64,000 nucleotides of DNA, from positions 81,342 to 145,341 of the forward strand of contig CAYVNU010000002.1 in assembly GCA_964453265.1 (NCBI GenBank). Reading direction: 5' to 3'. Source of the DNA: CAYVNU01 sp964453265. Lineage in GTDB: Bacteria; Patescibacteriota; Doudnabacteria; UBA920. Of the stretch, positions 16,298 to 23,596 are shown in pieces. Both the position numbers and the translations under genes were made by a program. The notes beneath the pieces are model-generated. The model was not told the origin of the DNA. It worked only from the letters and a program-made list of their open reading frames with translations, and ran no database searches. Position 1 is the first letter of the stretch; every line of letters begins with the position of its first letter.

Positions 16298-17467
16298 CTA
16301 CAACAACCCTTTATACTGCAGTCTTTTTGTAAAGCTTATTTTTTTACTATTTTCCACTTCCGGCTGATCAAATGGGTCAACATTTCTAAGAAGTGATGAG
16401 TAAACCGCAAACAGCTGCCAAAACGCGTTAAAGGCTCCAATTTCTTCGGCTGAAAAACTAGTTAGCAATAAATGAACCGCTGGGATTGACCGTATTCTAG
16501 AGTCCTCTATATTTGCCTCGGCCTCAGCTAACAAAGCAGCTTCTAAGGGAATTTTGTCTATATCATGTAAGTGATGATTTTTAAGCTGTACGCTTTGAAT
16601 TTGTGTTGGGTAACTATTTGTAGTTGGGTGAGTAAAATTGTCTACTGTTACAAAAAAACCGGCAATATTTTTTTGTCCACCATAGTAACGCTGCATAGTA
16701 TGATGTTGCACTTCCGGTCCCTCATGCGCAAAATAACTTTGGCCTTTGCCATTTTTTCCAAAACTTTCATGGCACAGTTGGACAATACCGTAGCTAGACG
16801 GAAACAAAAAATGAGAATAAAAAAGTATTAAAACATCGGCAACGCCTTTTTGTTCAAGTTGGTTAAATACTGAAGCGGCCTTCCAAGCTAAGTTGTCTTT
16901 TTCATATTGTTTATAAAAAAACTGTCCCCCGTGCCACAAAGCCTCCACATCAATTCCGGCAATTGCGGCGCCGAGCAAATTAACTTCCGTCAAGCCAGTG
17001 TACCTACCGCCAATAGCCGGGTGTTCTAAAACTTGCCATTTCATTTTTTCGGCTATTGTTCGAAGCGGACTTTTTTTACCAGTAACCACTAACATTGGGT
17101 ATTCAGAAAAAGGCATAGTTTCTTCCAGCTGCGTAGTGTTTTCACCGGACTTACTAATAGATATAACTAGAGTATCGACAACGGAAAGTTCTTGTTTAAG
17201 TTCAAAAATATAGTCAGGGTCAACAGTATTTAAAAAGTAGACATTTTTTTTCGCCTGATATTTTAGAGCGTTGTAAATTCCATACAAAGGATTAATACTG
17301 CCCCCGTGAGCAATAATTAGTATATTTTGGTATTTTTGATTTTCTTCTGCTAACTTTTTTAACAACTCAAAATCCGGTTTGTAATTTACAAACAAAGGTT
17401 TTTCTTTAGGCAATATTTTCGCGCTAAACTCTTCAGGTTTAGGGCAATTGTAGAATTCGAGATTCAT
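16298..17467 (-). CDS. pgi: Glucose-6-phosphate isomerase
   Basis: 389 residues, a short form of the SIS-fold isomerase. The first SIS domain has ILIIAHGGSINPLYG and VISISKSGENTTQLEE. The family signature appears as GGRYTGLTEVNLLGAAIAGID. The active-site region HEGPEVQHHTMQ and the C-terminal FDQPEVENSKK match the conserved PGI FDQ-GVE-GK block. It interconverts glucose-6-phosphate and fructose-6-phosphate, feeding both glycolysis and nucleotide-sugar synthesis for the glycan clusters. The gene starts directly beside the right hairpin repeat of the DUF559 unit. Confidence 0.9.
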   Translation of the reverse strand: MNLEFYNCPKPEEFSAKILPKEKPLFVNYKPDFELLKKLAEENQKYQNILIIAHGGSINPLYGIYNALKYQAKKNVYFLNTVDPDYIFELKQELSVVDTLVISISKSGENTTQLEETMPFSEYPMLVVTGKKSPLRTIAEKMKWQVLEHPAIGGRYTGLTEVNLLGAAIAGIDVEALWHGGQFFYKQYEKDNLAWKAASVFNQLEQKGVADVLILFYSHFLFPSSYGIVQLCHESFGKNGKGQSYFAHEGPEVQHHTMQRYYGGQKNIAGFFVTVDNFTHPTTNSYPTQIQSVQLKNHHLHDIDKIPLEAALLAEAEANIEDSRIRSIPAVHLLLTSFSAEEIGAFNAFWQLFAVYSSLLRNVDPFDQPEVENSKKISFTKRLQYKGLL

Positions 17468-17480
17468 TTGTTTTTTTATT

Positions 17481-17924
17481 CCTCTCCTTTTTAAAGGAGA
17501 GGTTAGGTGAGGTTATTTTGAAAATTCTTCTGATATTAATTTTTTCATAATTACTTGTAAAACCCCGTCAATATTTTCCATAACGTCTTTATTTGTAAAT
17601 CGCAAAACTTTAAAATTTAATTCTTCAATATAACCCTGTCTCTGTTTATCTTTAACTACAACTTCTGAGCCTACATAATGACTATCACCATCAACTTCTA
17701 TAACTAATTTTTTTCAGTGCAACAAAAGTCTACAGAATAAGGTCCGATGCCGTATTGGCGACGAAATTTAAAACCTAACAATTGGCGATTTCTTAGTTTT
17801 GACCAAAGAAGCCTTTCCGTAACAGGTTCGTCTTTTCTTAGTTTTCTTCTTATTTCTAAAGTGTCGGTAGGGTTATAAATATAAGCCATAATAACCTCCC
17901 TTAATCCCTCCTTTAAAAGGAGGG
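17481..17924 (-). mobile_element. DUF559 endonuclease unit bounded by inverted hairpin repeats
   Basis: The DUF559 gene is enclosed by two similar ~35-nt ends in inverted orientation. The pgi-side end (17481-17515) has hairpin CCTCTCCTTT/AAAGGAGAGG then TTAGGTGAGGTTATT. The alaS-side end, read on the minus strand from 17924, has hairpin CCCTCCTTT/AAAGGAGGG then ATTAAGGGAGGTTATT. Both end in GAGGTTATT abutting the coding frame: one supplies the Shine-Dalgarno and precedes the ATG, the other contains the stop. No target-site duplication could be identified. Related hairpins occur at 24354 and 28132. Mobility is an inference. Confidence 0.55.
17513..17889 (-). pseudogene. DUF559 (Vsr-like) endonuclease, frameshifted
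   Basis: The first 61 codons read MAYIYNPTDTLEIRRKLRK...KFRRQYGIGPYSVDFCCTEKN and stop. In the next frame the protein continues LVIEVDGDSHYVGSEVVVKD to LISEEFSK. Together they give a complete ~125-residue DUF559 domain of the PD-(D/E)xK nuclease superfamily; the catalytic Asp in SVDF and the EVD motif lie on opposite sides of the break. The break is at a run of seven A (about 17708-17715); one extra A would restore the frame. It may be a sequencing error, a recent pseudogene, or slippage. A strong GGGAGG Shine-Dalgarno precedes the ATG at 17889. Confidence 0.85.
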
Positions 17925-17942
17925 AAATAGACCCAGAACTAA

Positions 17943-19871
17943 CTACTTAATCACCGCTTTTATTCTGCGCACACCAGCGCTACTAGCTTCTTCTTTTTGT
18001 ATTTTAAAAGTGCCAATCACTCCGGTATGTTCAACGTGTGGGCCGCCGCAAAATTCTCTTGAAACAACCTCGCCTGATGATTCATCATAAACCGTATAAA
18101 TAGACACAGTATCTGCATACTTTTCGCCGAACACGCCAATAGCGCCTAGACTTCTTGCTTCTTCTAAGCTCATAGTTTCGCGCTTTACTTTCAAATCACT
18201 AGCTATCCAGTCGTTAACTAAAGCTTCCACTGCGGCAATTTCTTCCGGGGTCATTTTTTTGTCATGAGTAAAATCAAACCTAGTTCTTTCTTCTGTTATA
18301 TTACTCCCCTTTTGCCACACGTTGTCACCTAAAACCTGACGCAGCGCTGCATTCATAAGGTGAGTTGCTGTATGAAGGCGCACGATTTTGTCTGAATGTG
18401 ATGCCAAACCGCCTTTAAATTGCCCAGCACTAGCTGTGCGTGATAGCTCCTGATGTTTTTTAAATTCTGTTTCAAATTCTTTATGATCAATTTTTTGCCC
18501 CATACTTTCGGCTAACTCTTTGGTTAATTCCCAAGGGAAGCCATATGTTTGATACAAATCAAAAGCATCTTTACCCGATATTCGGGTCATTTGCCTGCCT
18601 ACCGGCAAGGCAGAGACATTATTCGCAGATTCAGATCCCGACATTAGTTTTTCAAACTCTTTCAAGCCCTTGTCTAAAGTTGTTTCAAATTTTTTTTGCT
18701 CTTCTAGAATTACAGCGAAAATTTGTTCGGAATTTTCTACAAGTTCCGGGTAAGACTGGGCGTAAATAGCAATAACTTTACCAACCAAAGCTTCTAGCCA
18801 ATGTCCTTGAAAATTAAGTAGCTTGGCCATAACCATTGTCCTTCTAAGCAGTCTTCGCAAAAAATACCCACGGTCTTTGTTAGAAGGCGCAACACCGTCG
18901 CTCACCATAAAAGTACCTGCTCTTATGTGGTCAGCTATAATTCTAACTTTTTTTACTTCATCACCCGAAAGTATTTCATTACCTCTGCCTAAAGACTCGT
19001 ACATTACGTCAAACAAAGGTTTAAAAACATCTGTATCAAAAACCGCCTGCTGTCCAACTGCAGCCGCCAAAATTCTTTCAAGCCCTCCACCAAAATCCAC
19101 ATTTTGTTGTTTTAACTTTTCAAACCCATTTTCAGTTTTAACGTATTCCATAAATACGTTATTGCCAATTTCCACAAACCTACCACAGTCGCAATTAACA
19201 TGACAAACGCTATTTTTAAATTCCGATTTTTCATGAATTTGCAAATGCGCCCCGTAGTCCCAAAACATTTCACTGTCCGGGCCACCGGGTTCGCCTACCG
19301 GCATATTTTTTGTAACACCCGCTCTTGACCACCAATTTTTTTCTTCAGGATAATAAAAAATCCTACCGCCCTGCATTCCATCACGCTCAGGAAAATCAAT
19401 GATGCGCGAATCAATCCCTTTTGCTTCAAACAAGCCCTGCCAAATTTTGGCTGACTCATCATCTCGCGGGATTTTTATGTCTTCTTTTCCCCTAAAAACA
19501 GTAACGTACAAATTTTTTGGATCAAGCCCCACTTCTTTGGTTAAGAACTCAAACATCCAGGGAATTTGTTCTTTTTTAAAGTAGTCACCTAAAGACCAAT
19601 TGCCGAGCATTTCAAAAAACGTGATATGACGATTATCGCCAACTTCTTCTATATCTTGAGAACGAAAGCATTTTTGTGAATCTACAATTCTTGTACCTTT
19701 GGGGTGCTCCGCGCCAAGTAAGTAAGGTACCATAGGCTGCATTCCACTTCCCGTAAAAAGTGTTGTTGCATCATTCTCCGGCACCAAAGATGCCGAAGGG
19801 ATAATGGTGTGTCCTTTGGATTTAAAAAATTCAAGATATTTAGAACGTAGTTCTTGTGCGGTAATTTTCAT
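17943..19871 (-). CDS. alaS: Alanyl-tRNA synthetase, short form lacking C-Ala
   Basis: 642 residues against about 870 in E. coli. The catalytic core has FTGSGMQPMVPYLLG, RSQDIEEVGDNRHITFFEML and GGGLERILAA. The tRNA-binding helices follow, and the editing/SAD domain has HTATHLMNAALRQVLG and REFCGGPHVEHTG. The protein ends right after the SAD domain, so the DHHA1/C-Ala module is missing. Between about residues 410 and 434 there is an insertion (SGSESANNVSALPVGRQMTR) encoded by two short palindromes. It charges tRNA-Ala in the cytoplasm. Confidence 0.95.
   Translation of the reverse strand: MKITAQELRSKYLEFFKSKGHTIIPSASLVPENDATTLFTGSGMQPMVPYLLGAEHPKGTRIVDSQKCFRSQDIEEVGDNRHITFFEMLGNWSLGDYFKKEQIPWMFEFLTKEVGLDPKNLYVTVFRGKEDIKIPRDDESAKIWQGLFEAKGIDSRIIDFPERDGMQGGRIFYYPEEKNWWSRAGVTKNMPVGEPGGPDSEMFWDYGAHLQIHEKSEFKNSVCHVNCDCGRFVEIGNNVFMEYVKTENGFEKLKQQNVDFGGGLERILAAAVGQQAVFDTDVFKPLFDVMYESLGRGNEILSGDEVKKVRIIADHIRAGTFMVSDGVAPSNKDRGYFLRRLLRRTMVMAKLLNFQGHWLEALVGKVIAIYAQSYPELVENSEQIFAVILEEQKKFETTLDKGLKEFEKLMSGSESANNVSALPVGRQMTRISGKDAFDLYQTYGFPWELTKELAESMGQKIDHKEFETEFKKHQELSRTASAGQFKGGLASHSDKIVRLHTATHLMNAALRQVLGDNVWQKGSNITEERTRFDFTHDKKMTPEEIAAVEALVNDWIASDLKVKRETMSLEEARSLGAIGVFGEKYADTVSIYTVYDESSGEVVSREFCGGPHVEHTGVIGTFKIQKEEASSAGVRRIKAVIK
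18575..18620. repeat. Palindromic insert inside alaS
   Basis: Two adjacent palindromes, CCCGATATTCGGG and CTGCCT-GCCGG-AGGCAG (minus sense CTGCCTTGCCGGTAGGCAG), lie in frame and encode SALPVGRQMTR. The second is related to the longer palindrome at 43272-43303. Confidence 0.6.
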
Positions 19872-19945
19872 ATGAGTAAGTAGTGGGTAGCGAATAGTAG
19901 GTAGCCAAACTTGTATGGCTAGATTACTACTTACTACCTACTATT
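19872..19945. repeat. Imperfect palindrome of GTAGTAAGTAG-type units
   Basis: The ctpA-alaS spacer is a large imperfect inverted repeat: GCGAATAGTAGGTAGCCA on one side and TGGCTAGATTACTACTTACT plus ACCTACTATTAGC on the other. Similar GTAGTAAGTAG strings occur at about 24005-24035 inside a GT2 gene and at 29471-29500 before the cytidylyltransferase. Confidence 0.6.
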
Positions 19946-19947
19946 AG

Positions 19948-21195
19948 CTATCTAACTATTTCTTCTAACGCTTTTTCCATTTGAGCGTCTTTGTTATTTT
20001 TAGCGTCTTCTTCTGTAATGGAAACTTTTACATCCGGTTCAAGTCCGTCTTTATTTAAATTCTTACCGTTTGGAGTTATCCATTTGGCAATAGTTACTTT
20101 AACCGCGCTACCGTCTCTTAAATCTACCAATTCTTGCACACTGCCTTTACCAAAAGATTTTTCTCCGACTAATTTTGCAATTTTATAATCATGCAAAGCT
20201 CCGGATAAAATTTCCGCTGCCGAAGCACTGCCGCCGTTTATTAAAACTACAGTTGGCATATTCGCAAAACGGCTGGCTCCTTCTGCTTTGTAAACGGTGT
20301 TTTCGCCCGTGCTTTTTGCTTCAGTTACTACAGTCGTGCCACTCTTAAGCCAGTTAGAAGCCACAGCCACAGCAGTTTGCAAATAACCGCCCGGGTCATT
20401 GCGCAAATCTAAAACCAAACCTTCCGCGTTGTGGTTTAAAGCCTCGGTAACTGCCTGGTTAAAAAGCCCTTCTGTGTCATCGCCGAACTTAGACAGTGTA
20501 ATAACCGCAATATTTTTTTTCTTACCATCTTTTTCAACAGTCTTAAATTCCCACTTTACACTTTTAACTTTTATAACATCTCGGATAATTTTTACATCAA
20601 AAGGCTTGTCTTTACCTTTTCTATAAATAGTCAAATTAACCGGAGTGCCTTTTTGACCGCGAATTTTTCCCACGGTTTCTTCCACTGACCAATTCTCGGT
20701 AGATTGCCCATCTACTTTAACAATAATGTCCTGAGCTTTTAACCCGGCTTTTTGCGCCGGACTTTCATCTAATGGAGCCACAATCACAATTAAACCGTCT
20801 TTTTTAGAAATTTCAGCGCCAATACCGTCAAAGCTGCCTTTTAAATCGGTTTTAAAGCTTTGCAAAGCTTTAGGTTCAAAAAAATCCGTGTAAGGGTCAC
20901 CGGTAGATGCTACTGCGCCGCGAATCGCCCCGTATAAAACTTTTTGAGGGTTAACTGGCTTATCTATATATTTGGTGTCTAAAATATTTATGGCATCCCA
21001 TAGTAAATTGTAGTCAACAACTTTAGGCTGATCTTGCTTGCTAATTACCTTAAAAGTTTTTGGTTCAAAAACCAAACCTTTTTTCCCGGCTGCAAAACCC
21101 ACTCTGTAGCTAATAGCCAATAAAGCAATAAAAAGTACAGCTATTCCGATTTTTTTCTGATTTTTCTTTGCAATTTCCTGATAATTTGTTTCCAT
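19948..21195 (-). CDS. ctpA: C-terminal processing peptidase, S41 family
   Basis: 415 residues. A signal anchor lies at about 17-33. A PDZ domain covers about 105-185 (GSFDGIGAEISKKDGLIVIV, AGLKAQDIIVKVDGQ). The S41 catalytic domain has LDLRNDPGGYLQTAVAVAS, the nucleophile Ser in INGGSASAAEILSGAL, and the general-base Lys in VGEKSFGKGSVQ. It cleaves the C-termini of envelope proteins on the outer face of the membrane. It is followed at its 3' side by a repeat-containing spacer and preceded by alaS. Confidence 0.93.
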   Translation of the reverse strand: METNYQEIAKKNQKKIGIAVLFIALLAISYRVGFAAGKKGLVFEPKTFKVISKQDQPKVVDYNLLWDAINILDTKYIDKPVNPQKVLYGAIRGAVASTGDPYTDFFEPKALQSFKTDLKGSFDGIGAEISKKDGLIVIVAPLDESPAQKAGLKAQDIIVKVDGQSTENWSVEETVGKIRGQKGTPVNLTIYRKGKDKPFDVKIIRDVIKVKSVKWEFKTVEKDGKKKNIAVITLSKFGDDTEGLFNQAVTEALNHNAEGLVLDLRNDPGGYLQTAVAVASNWLKSGTTVVTEAKSTGENTVYKAEGASRFANMPTVVLINGGSASAAEILSGALHDYKIAKLVGEKSFGKGSVQELVDLRDGSAVKVTIAKWITPNGKNLNKDGLEPDVKVSITEEDAKNNKDAQMEKALEEIVR

Positions 21196-21274
21196 ATTAA
21201 AAAATAGTTTATGAGGTAATATTTAATAATTTGAGCTTAGATTTTATTTAAACAAAAATAACTAGTATTTCAAT

Positions 21275-21328
21275 CGTCATTGCGAGAAGTGCATCCGCCG
21301 AAGCAATCTATATAGTTATCAGATTGCC
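21275..21328. repeat. Dispersed repeat, CGTCATTGCG family, copy 1
   Basis: Starts CGTCATTGCG and ends ATCTATATAGTTATCAGATTGC. The same ends occur at 43265-43333. The 233-nt spacer 21196-21428 that holds it contains no gene. Confidence 0.6.
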
Positions 21329-21428
21329 CCATCATGTATACCCTATCTAAGACTAATAGTGATAATATAATCGCCAGAAGTTTGATAATTAAGTAAATTA
21401 TACCAGGTTTTTTTAGCAATACCAAATT

Positions 21429-22388
21429 TTAAACCTGTTTGCTCACTACCGGATTTTTTTTAAAAAAGTTTATAACTACCAATAAAAACAGCCTAAAATA
21501 TATCCCCAAAAACACCAACCAGTTTAAAACAAACAAATATTTCTGGGCGTAATGTTTTTTATAAAAAATCCACATAGCCTCATGAAACCACTTTAAGGCT
21601 TTAAAAGGCGTCTTGCGCGACGAAGAACCTTTGTAGTGTGTGATAGATGTCTTTGGATAATACCAAACCTTGTACCCCGCCTCTTTAACACGCCAGCATA
21701 AATCTAAGTCCTCGCCGTACATAAAAAAGTCCTCGTCAAACAACCATGATCTCGTCTCCTTTACATTTTGCATTTTGAATTCTGAATTCCTCATTAACAT
21801 AAACGCTCCCATGCAAGCATCAATTTCCTGAGACGCATTTTCGTCTGTGTCTAGCATATTATAATTAGCATTCGATATTTTAAGTAGACGTAATAAACTA
21901 TTCCAAGGGTTTGGAAATCTACGACGACAAGCTAAATCTAATTTGCCGTTCGGCAGCATTACTTTACAAGTACTAATTCCAATTTCCCCGTGCTCTTCCA
22001 TAAACTCATGCATAGTTTTAAGCGTATCTTTTTCAAGTTTAGTGTCCGGGTTTAAAATAAGTAAATACTTTCCTTTAGCTTCTTTGATTCCTAAATTATT
22101 TCCACAAGCAAAACCGTTATTTGAATTAAAAATCACTTTACAAAGTTCACGGCCGTGAACTTTGTAAAGTTCGGTTATATAATCTTTTAACCATTTTTCT
22201 GTACCGTCGGTTGAACCATTATCAACTATAATTATTTCAGTTTTGTAGCGTGCTGATTTATCGGTCTCCTGATTGCCCATAAATGGGCGCGCTACAATAT
22301 CAATTCCCTCACTCCCAAAAACACTCGGCAAAAGCCGCTCTAAGTCGTTTTTGGAATTATATGAAAGAATAATTATTGAAATATCCAT
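21429..22388 (-). CDS. Glycosyltransferase family 2
   Basis: 319 residues. GT-A fold start DISIIILSYNSKNDLERLLP, then IIIVDNGSTDGTEKWL. The donor-binding LILNPDTKLEKDTL and the acceptor-side FDEDFFMYGEDLDLCWRVKEAG are typical of rhamnosyltransferase-like GT2 enzymes (WbbL type). A C-terminal hydrophobic stretch (about 285-310) may anchor it. A rhamnosyl role would fit the rml genes at 47-50 kb, but that is inference. It ends the cluster and is 4 nt from the methyltransferase gene. Confidence 0.88.
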   Translation of the reverse strand: MDISIIILSYNSKNDLERLLPSVFGSEGIDIVARPFMGNQETDKSARYKTEIIIVDNGSTDGTEKWLKDYITELYKVHGRELCKVIFNSNNGFACGNNLGIKEAKGKYLLILNPDTKLEKDTLKTMHEFMEEHGEIGISTCKVMLPNGKLDLACRRRFPNPWNSLLRLLKISNANYNMLDTDENASQEIDACMGAFMLMRNSEFKMQNVKETRSWLFDEDFFMYGEDLDLCWRVKEAGYKVWYYPKTSITHYKGSSSRKTPFKALKWFHEAMWIFYKKHYAQKYLFVLNWLVFLGIYFRLFLLVVINFFKKNPVVSKQV

Positions 22389-22392
22389 ATAA

Positions 22393-23115
22393 CTATTTTT
22401 TTAATAAAATTACTTGCCTGGAAAATTCCCCCCAATTCTTTTCTGTTTGAGTTGGTTTCCATACGCTCTGCAGTTCAAGACTTTTATCTCTTTTAAAACC
22501 CGCTTTTAAAGCCTCCTTAATCAAAAGTGTTTTAGATAAAAGAAAGAATGGCGGCGATACATTAACACCAGGTTTTGTGGTTCTTATATATTTAACCTGA
22601 TCTTTATACTCTTTCATGCTTGAAACTAAATATTTATGCCAACCCCCATCTTCCCAACACGCAAAAAAAGGATAATTAAATCTTCCTTCCTCTGAGCATT
22701 TAGACGTAATAAGAATTTTACCATCAGGCTTTAAAACCCTAAAAGTTTCCAAAAATAACCCCTGTTTATTTGGCATATGCTCAATCGCGTCTTTCAAATG
22801 GATAAAATCAAAACTTAAGTCATTATAAGGAAGCCTAGTGTAGTCGCCCAAAATAAAATTTCTATCAGTTTTAGGATTTGCCAAATAAGCATCCGGTGAA
22901 ATATCAAGTTCAAATACTTTTGCTTTTAACTTTTTCCTCATGTACTCAGCTTCGTTGCCTTTTCCGCTTGAAACATCTAAAACATTAGATTTTTCTTGTA
23001 TTCCCAAAACATCCAAAACATTTTTTTCATAGCTATCAGAAGCTTCGGCGTCAGTATACGAATAACCTTTTTCTCCTTGTAAATAGTATAAAGTGGGATC
23101 CTTTTCTTTTAACAT
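22393..23115 (-). CDS. Class I SAM-dependent methyltransferase
   Basis: 240 residues with the methyltransferase-11 pattern: SAM-binding NVLDVSSGKGNEAEYM, acidic VFELDISPDAY, and FDFIHLKDAIEHMPN after a beta-strand, followed by LKPDGKILITSKC. The likely target is a sugar or lipid intermediate because of its neighbours, but a small-molecule substrate cannot be excluded. It is coupled to the GT2 gene (4 nt). Confidence 0.85.
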   Translation of the reverse strand: MLKEKDPTLYYLQGEKGYSYTDAEASDSYEKNVLDVLGIQEKSNVLDVSSGKGNEAEYMRKKLKAKVFELDISPDAYLANPKTDRNFILGDYTRLPYNDLSFDFIHLKDAIEHMPNKQGLFLETFRVLKPDGKILITSKCSEEGRFNYPFFACWEDGGWHKYLVSSMKEYKDQVKYIRTTKPGVNVSPPFFLLSKTLLIKEALKAGFKRDKSLELQSVWKPTQTEKNWGEFSRQVILLKK

Positions 23116-23178
23116 ATATCATTTAAAATACGTTGTTAAATAACATGGCCTGTAATTTTTACAATAACTAATAAACTA

Positions 23179-23207
23179 TTGACTTATATAAGTTATATAT
23201 ATATACT
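23179..23207 (+). promoter_or_regulatory. Strong promoter of the small plus-strand gene
   Basis: TTGACT (23179-23184), 17-nt spacer, TATACT (23202-23207). The predicted start near 23214 falls in a hairpin TTCTGGTT-tac-AACCAGAA (23211-23229), which would sit at the very 5' end of the mRNA. Confidence 0.75.
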
Positions 23208-23244
23208 TTTTTCTGGTTTACAACCAGAAAGAGGCGAAAAAAGT

Positions 23245-23502
23245 ATGATTTTGACTTGTACGGGATTGGACGCCAGTGGCATCCCTGTGTGGGTGAACAG
23301 GAAAGGTATCAGAATTGAAATTCCACATGGCACGGTCATGTTGTATGACGACAACAAGACGAAACCCTTTTGGGTCACCTACATCGTAGCAAGAAACCCA
23401 ACAAACAAAGAAGTCGTACACTTCTTATGGGATGGCAGGGATGACGGATTTGCAACGGTTGGAGGGAAAGAAAGGGTAGATTACACTCCACAAACCTACT
23501 AA
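23245..23502 (+). CDS. Orphan 85-residue protein
   Basis: I do not recognise this protein. It starts at an ATG with AGAGG about 9 nt upstream and reads MILTCTGLDASGIPVWVNRK to ...RVDYTPQTY. It looks globular and soluble, with alternating beta-type segments (GIRIEIPHGTVMLY, FWVTYIVARNP, VVHFLWDGRDDG) and no membrane helix. It is alone on the plus strand inside a minus-strand cluster, has its own consensus promoter and terminator, and visibly higher GC and different codon use from its neighbours. These signs suggest acquisition by transfer. An upstream in-frame TTG at 23179 lies in the -35 box and is not a start. Confidence 0.6.
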   Translation: MILTCTGLDASGIPVWVNRKGIRIEIPHGTVMLYDDNKTKPFWVTYIVARNPTNKEVVHFLWDGRDDGFATVGGKERVDYTPQTY

Positions 23503-23523
23503 AACCCGACCTGACCCCGCATC

Positions 23524-23596
23524 AGCGTTGTCTTAAGTGCTAACAAAGCGTCTTTCTTTGAGAGACCCTTTGGCAGCGCTTGGGACAACGCTTTTC
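23524..23596 (+). terminator. Long structured terminator of the orphan gene
   Basis: An 18-bp stem, 23524-23541 with 23575-23592, pairs throughout if G-U wobbles are allowed and encloses a second hairpin (GTCTTTC with GAGAGAC), followed by TTTT. It abuts the stop codon of the convergent GT2 gene. Confidence 0.75.

Noticed and set aside
17892..17924. Hairpin as alaS terminator
   Set aside because: It would also fit as a terminator for alaS, but the identical box order at the other side of the DUF559 gene and in two coding regions favours a repeat; a double role remains possible.
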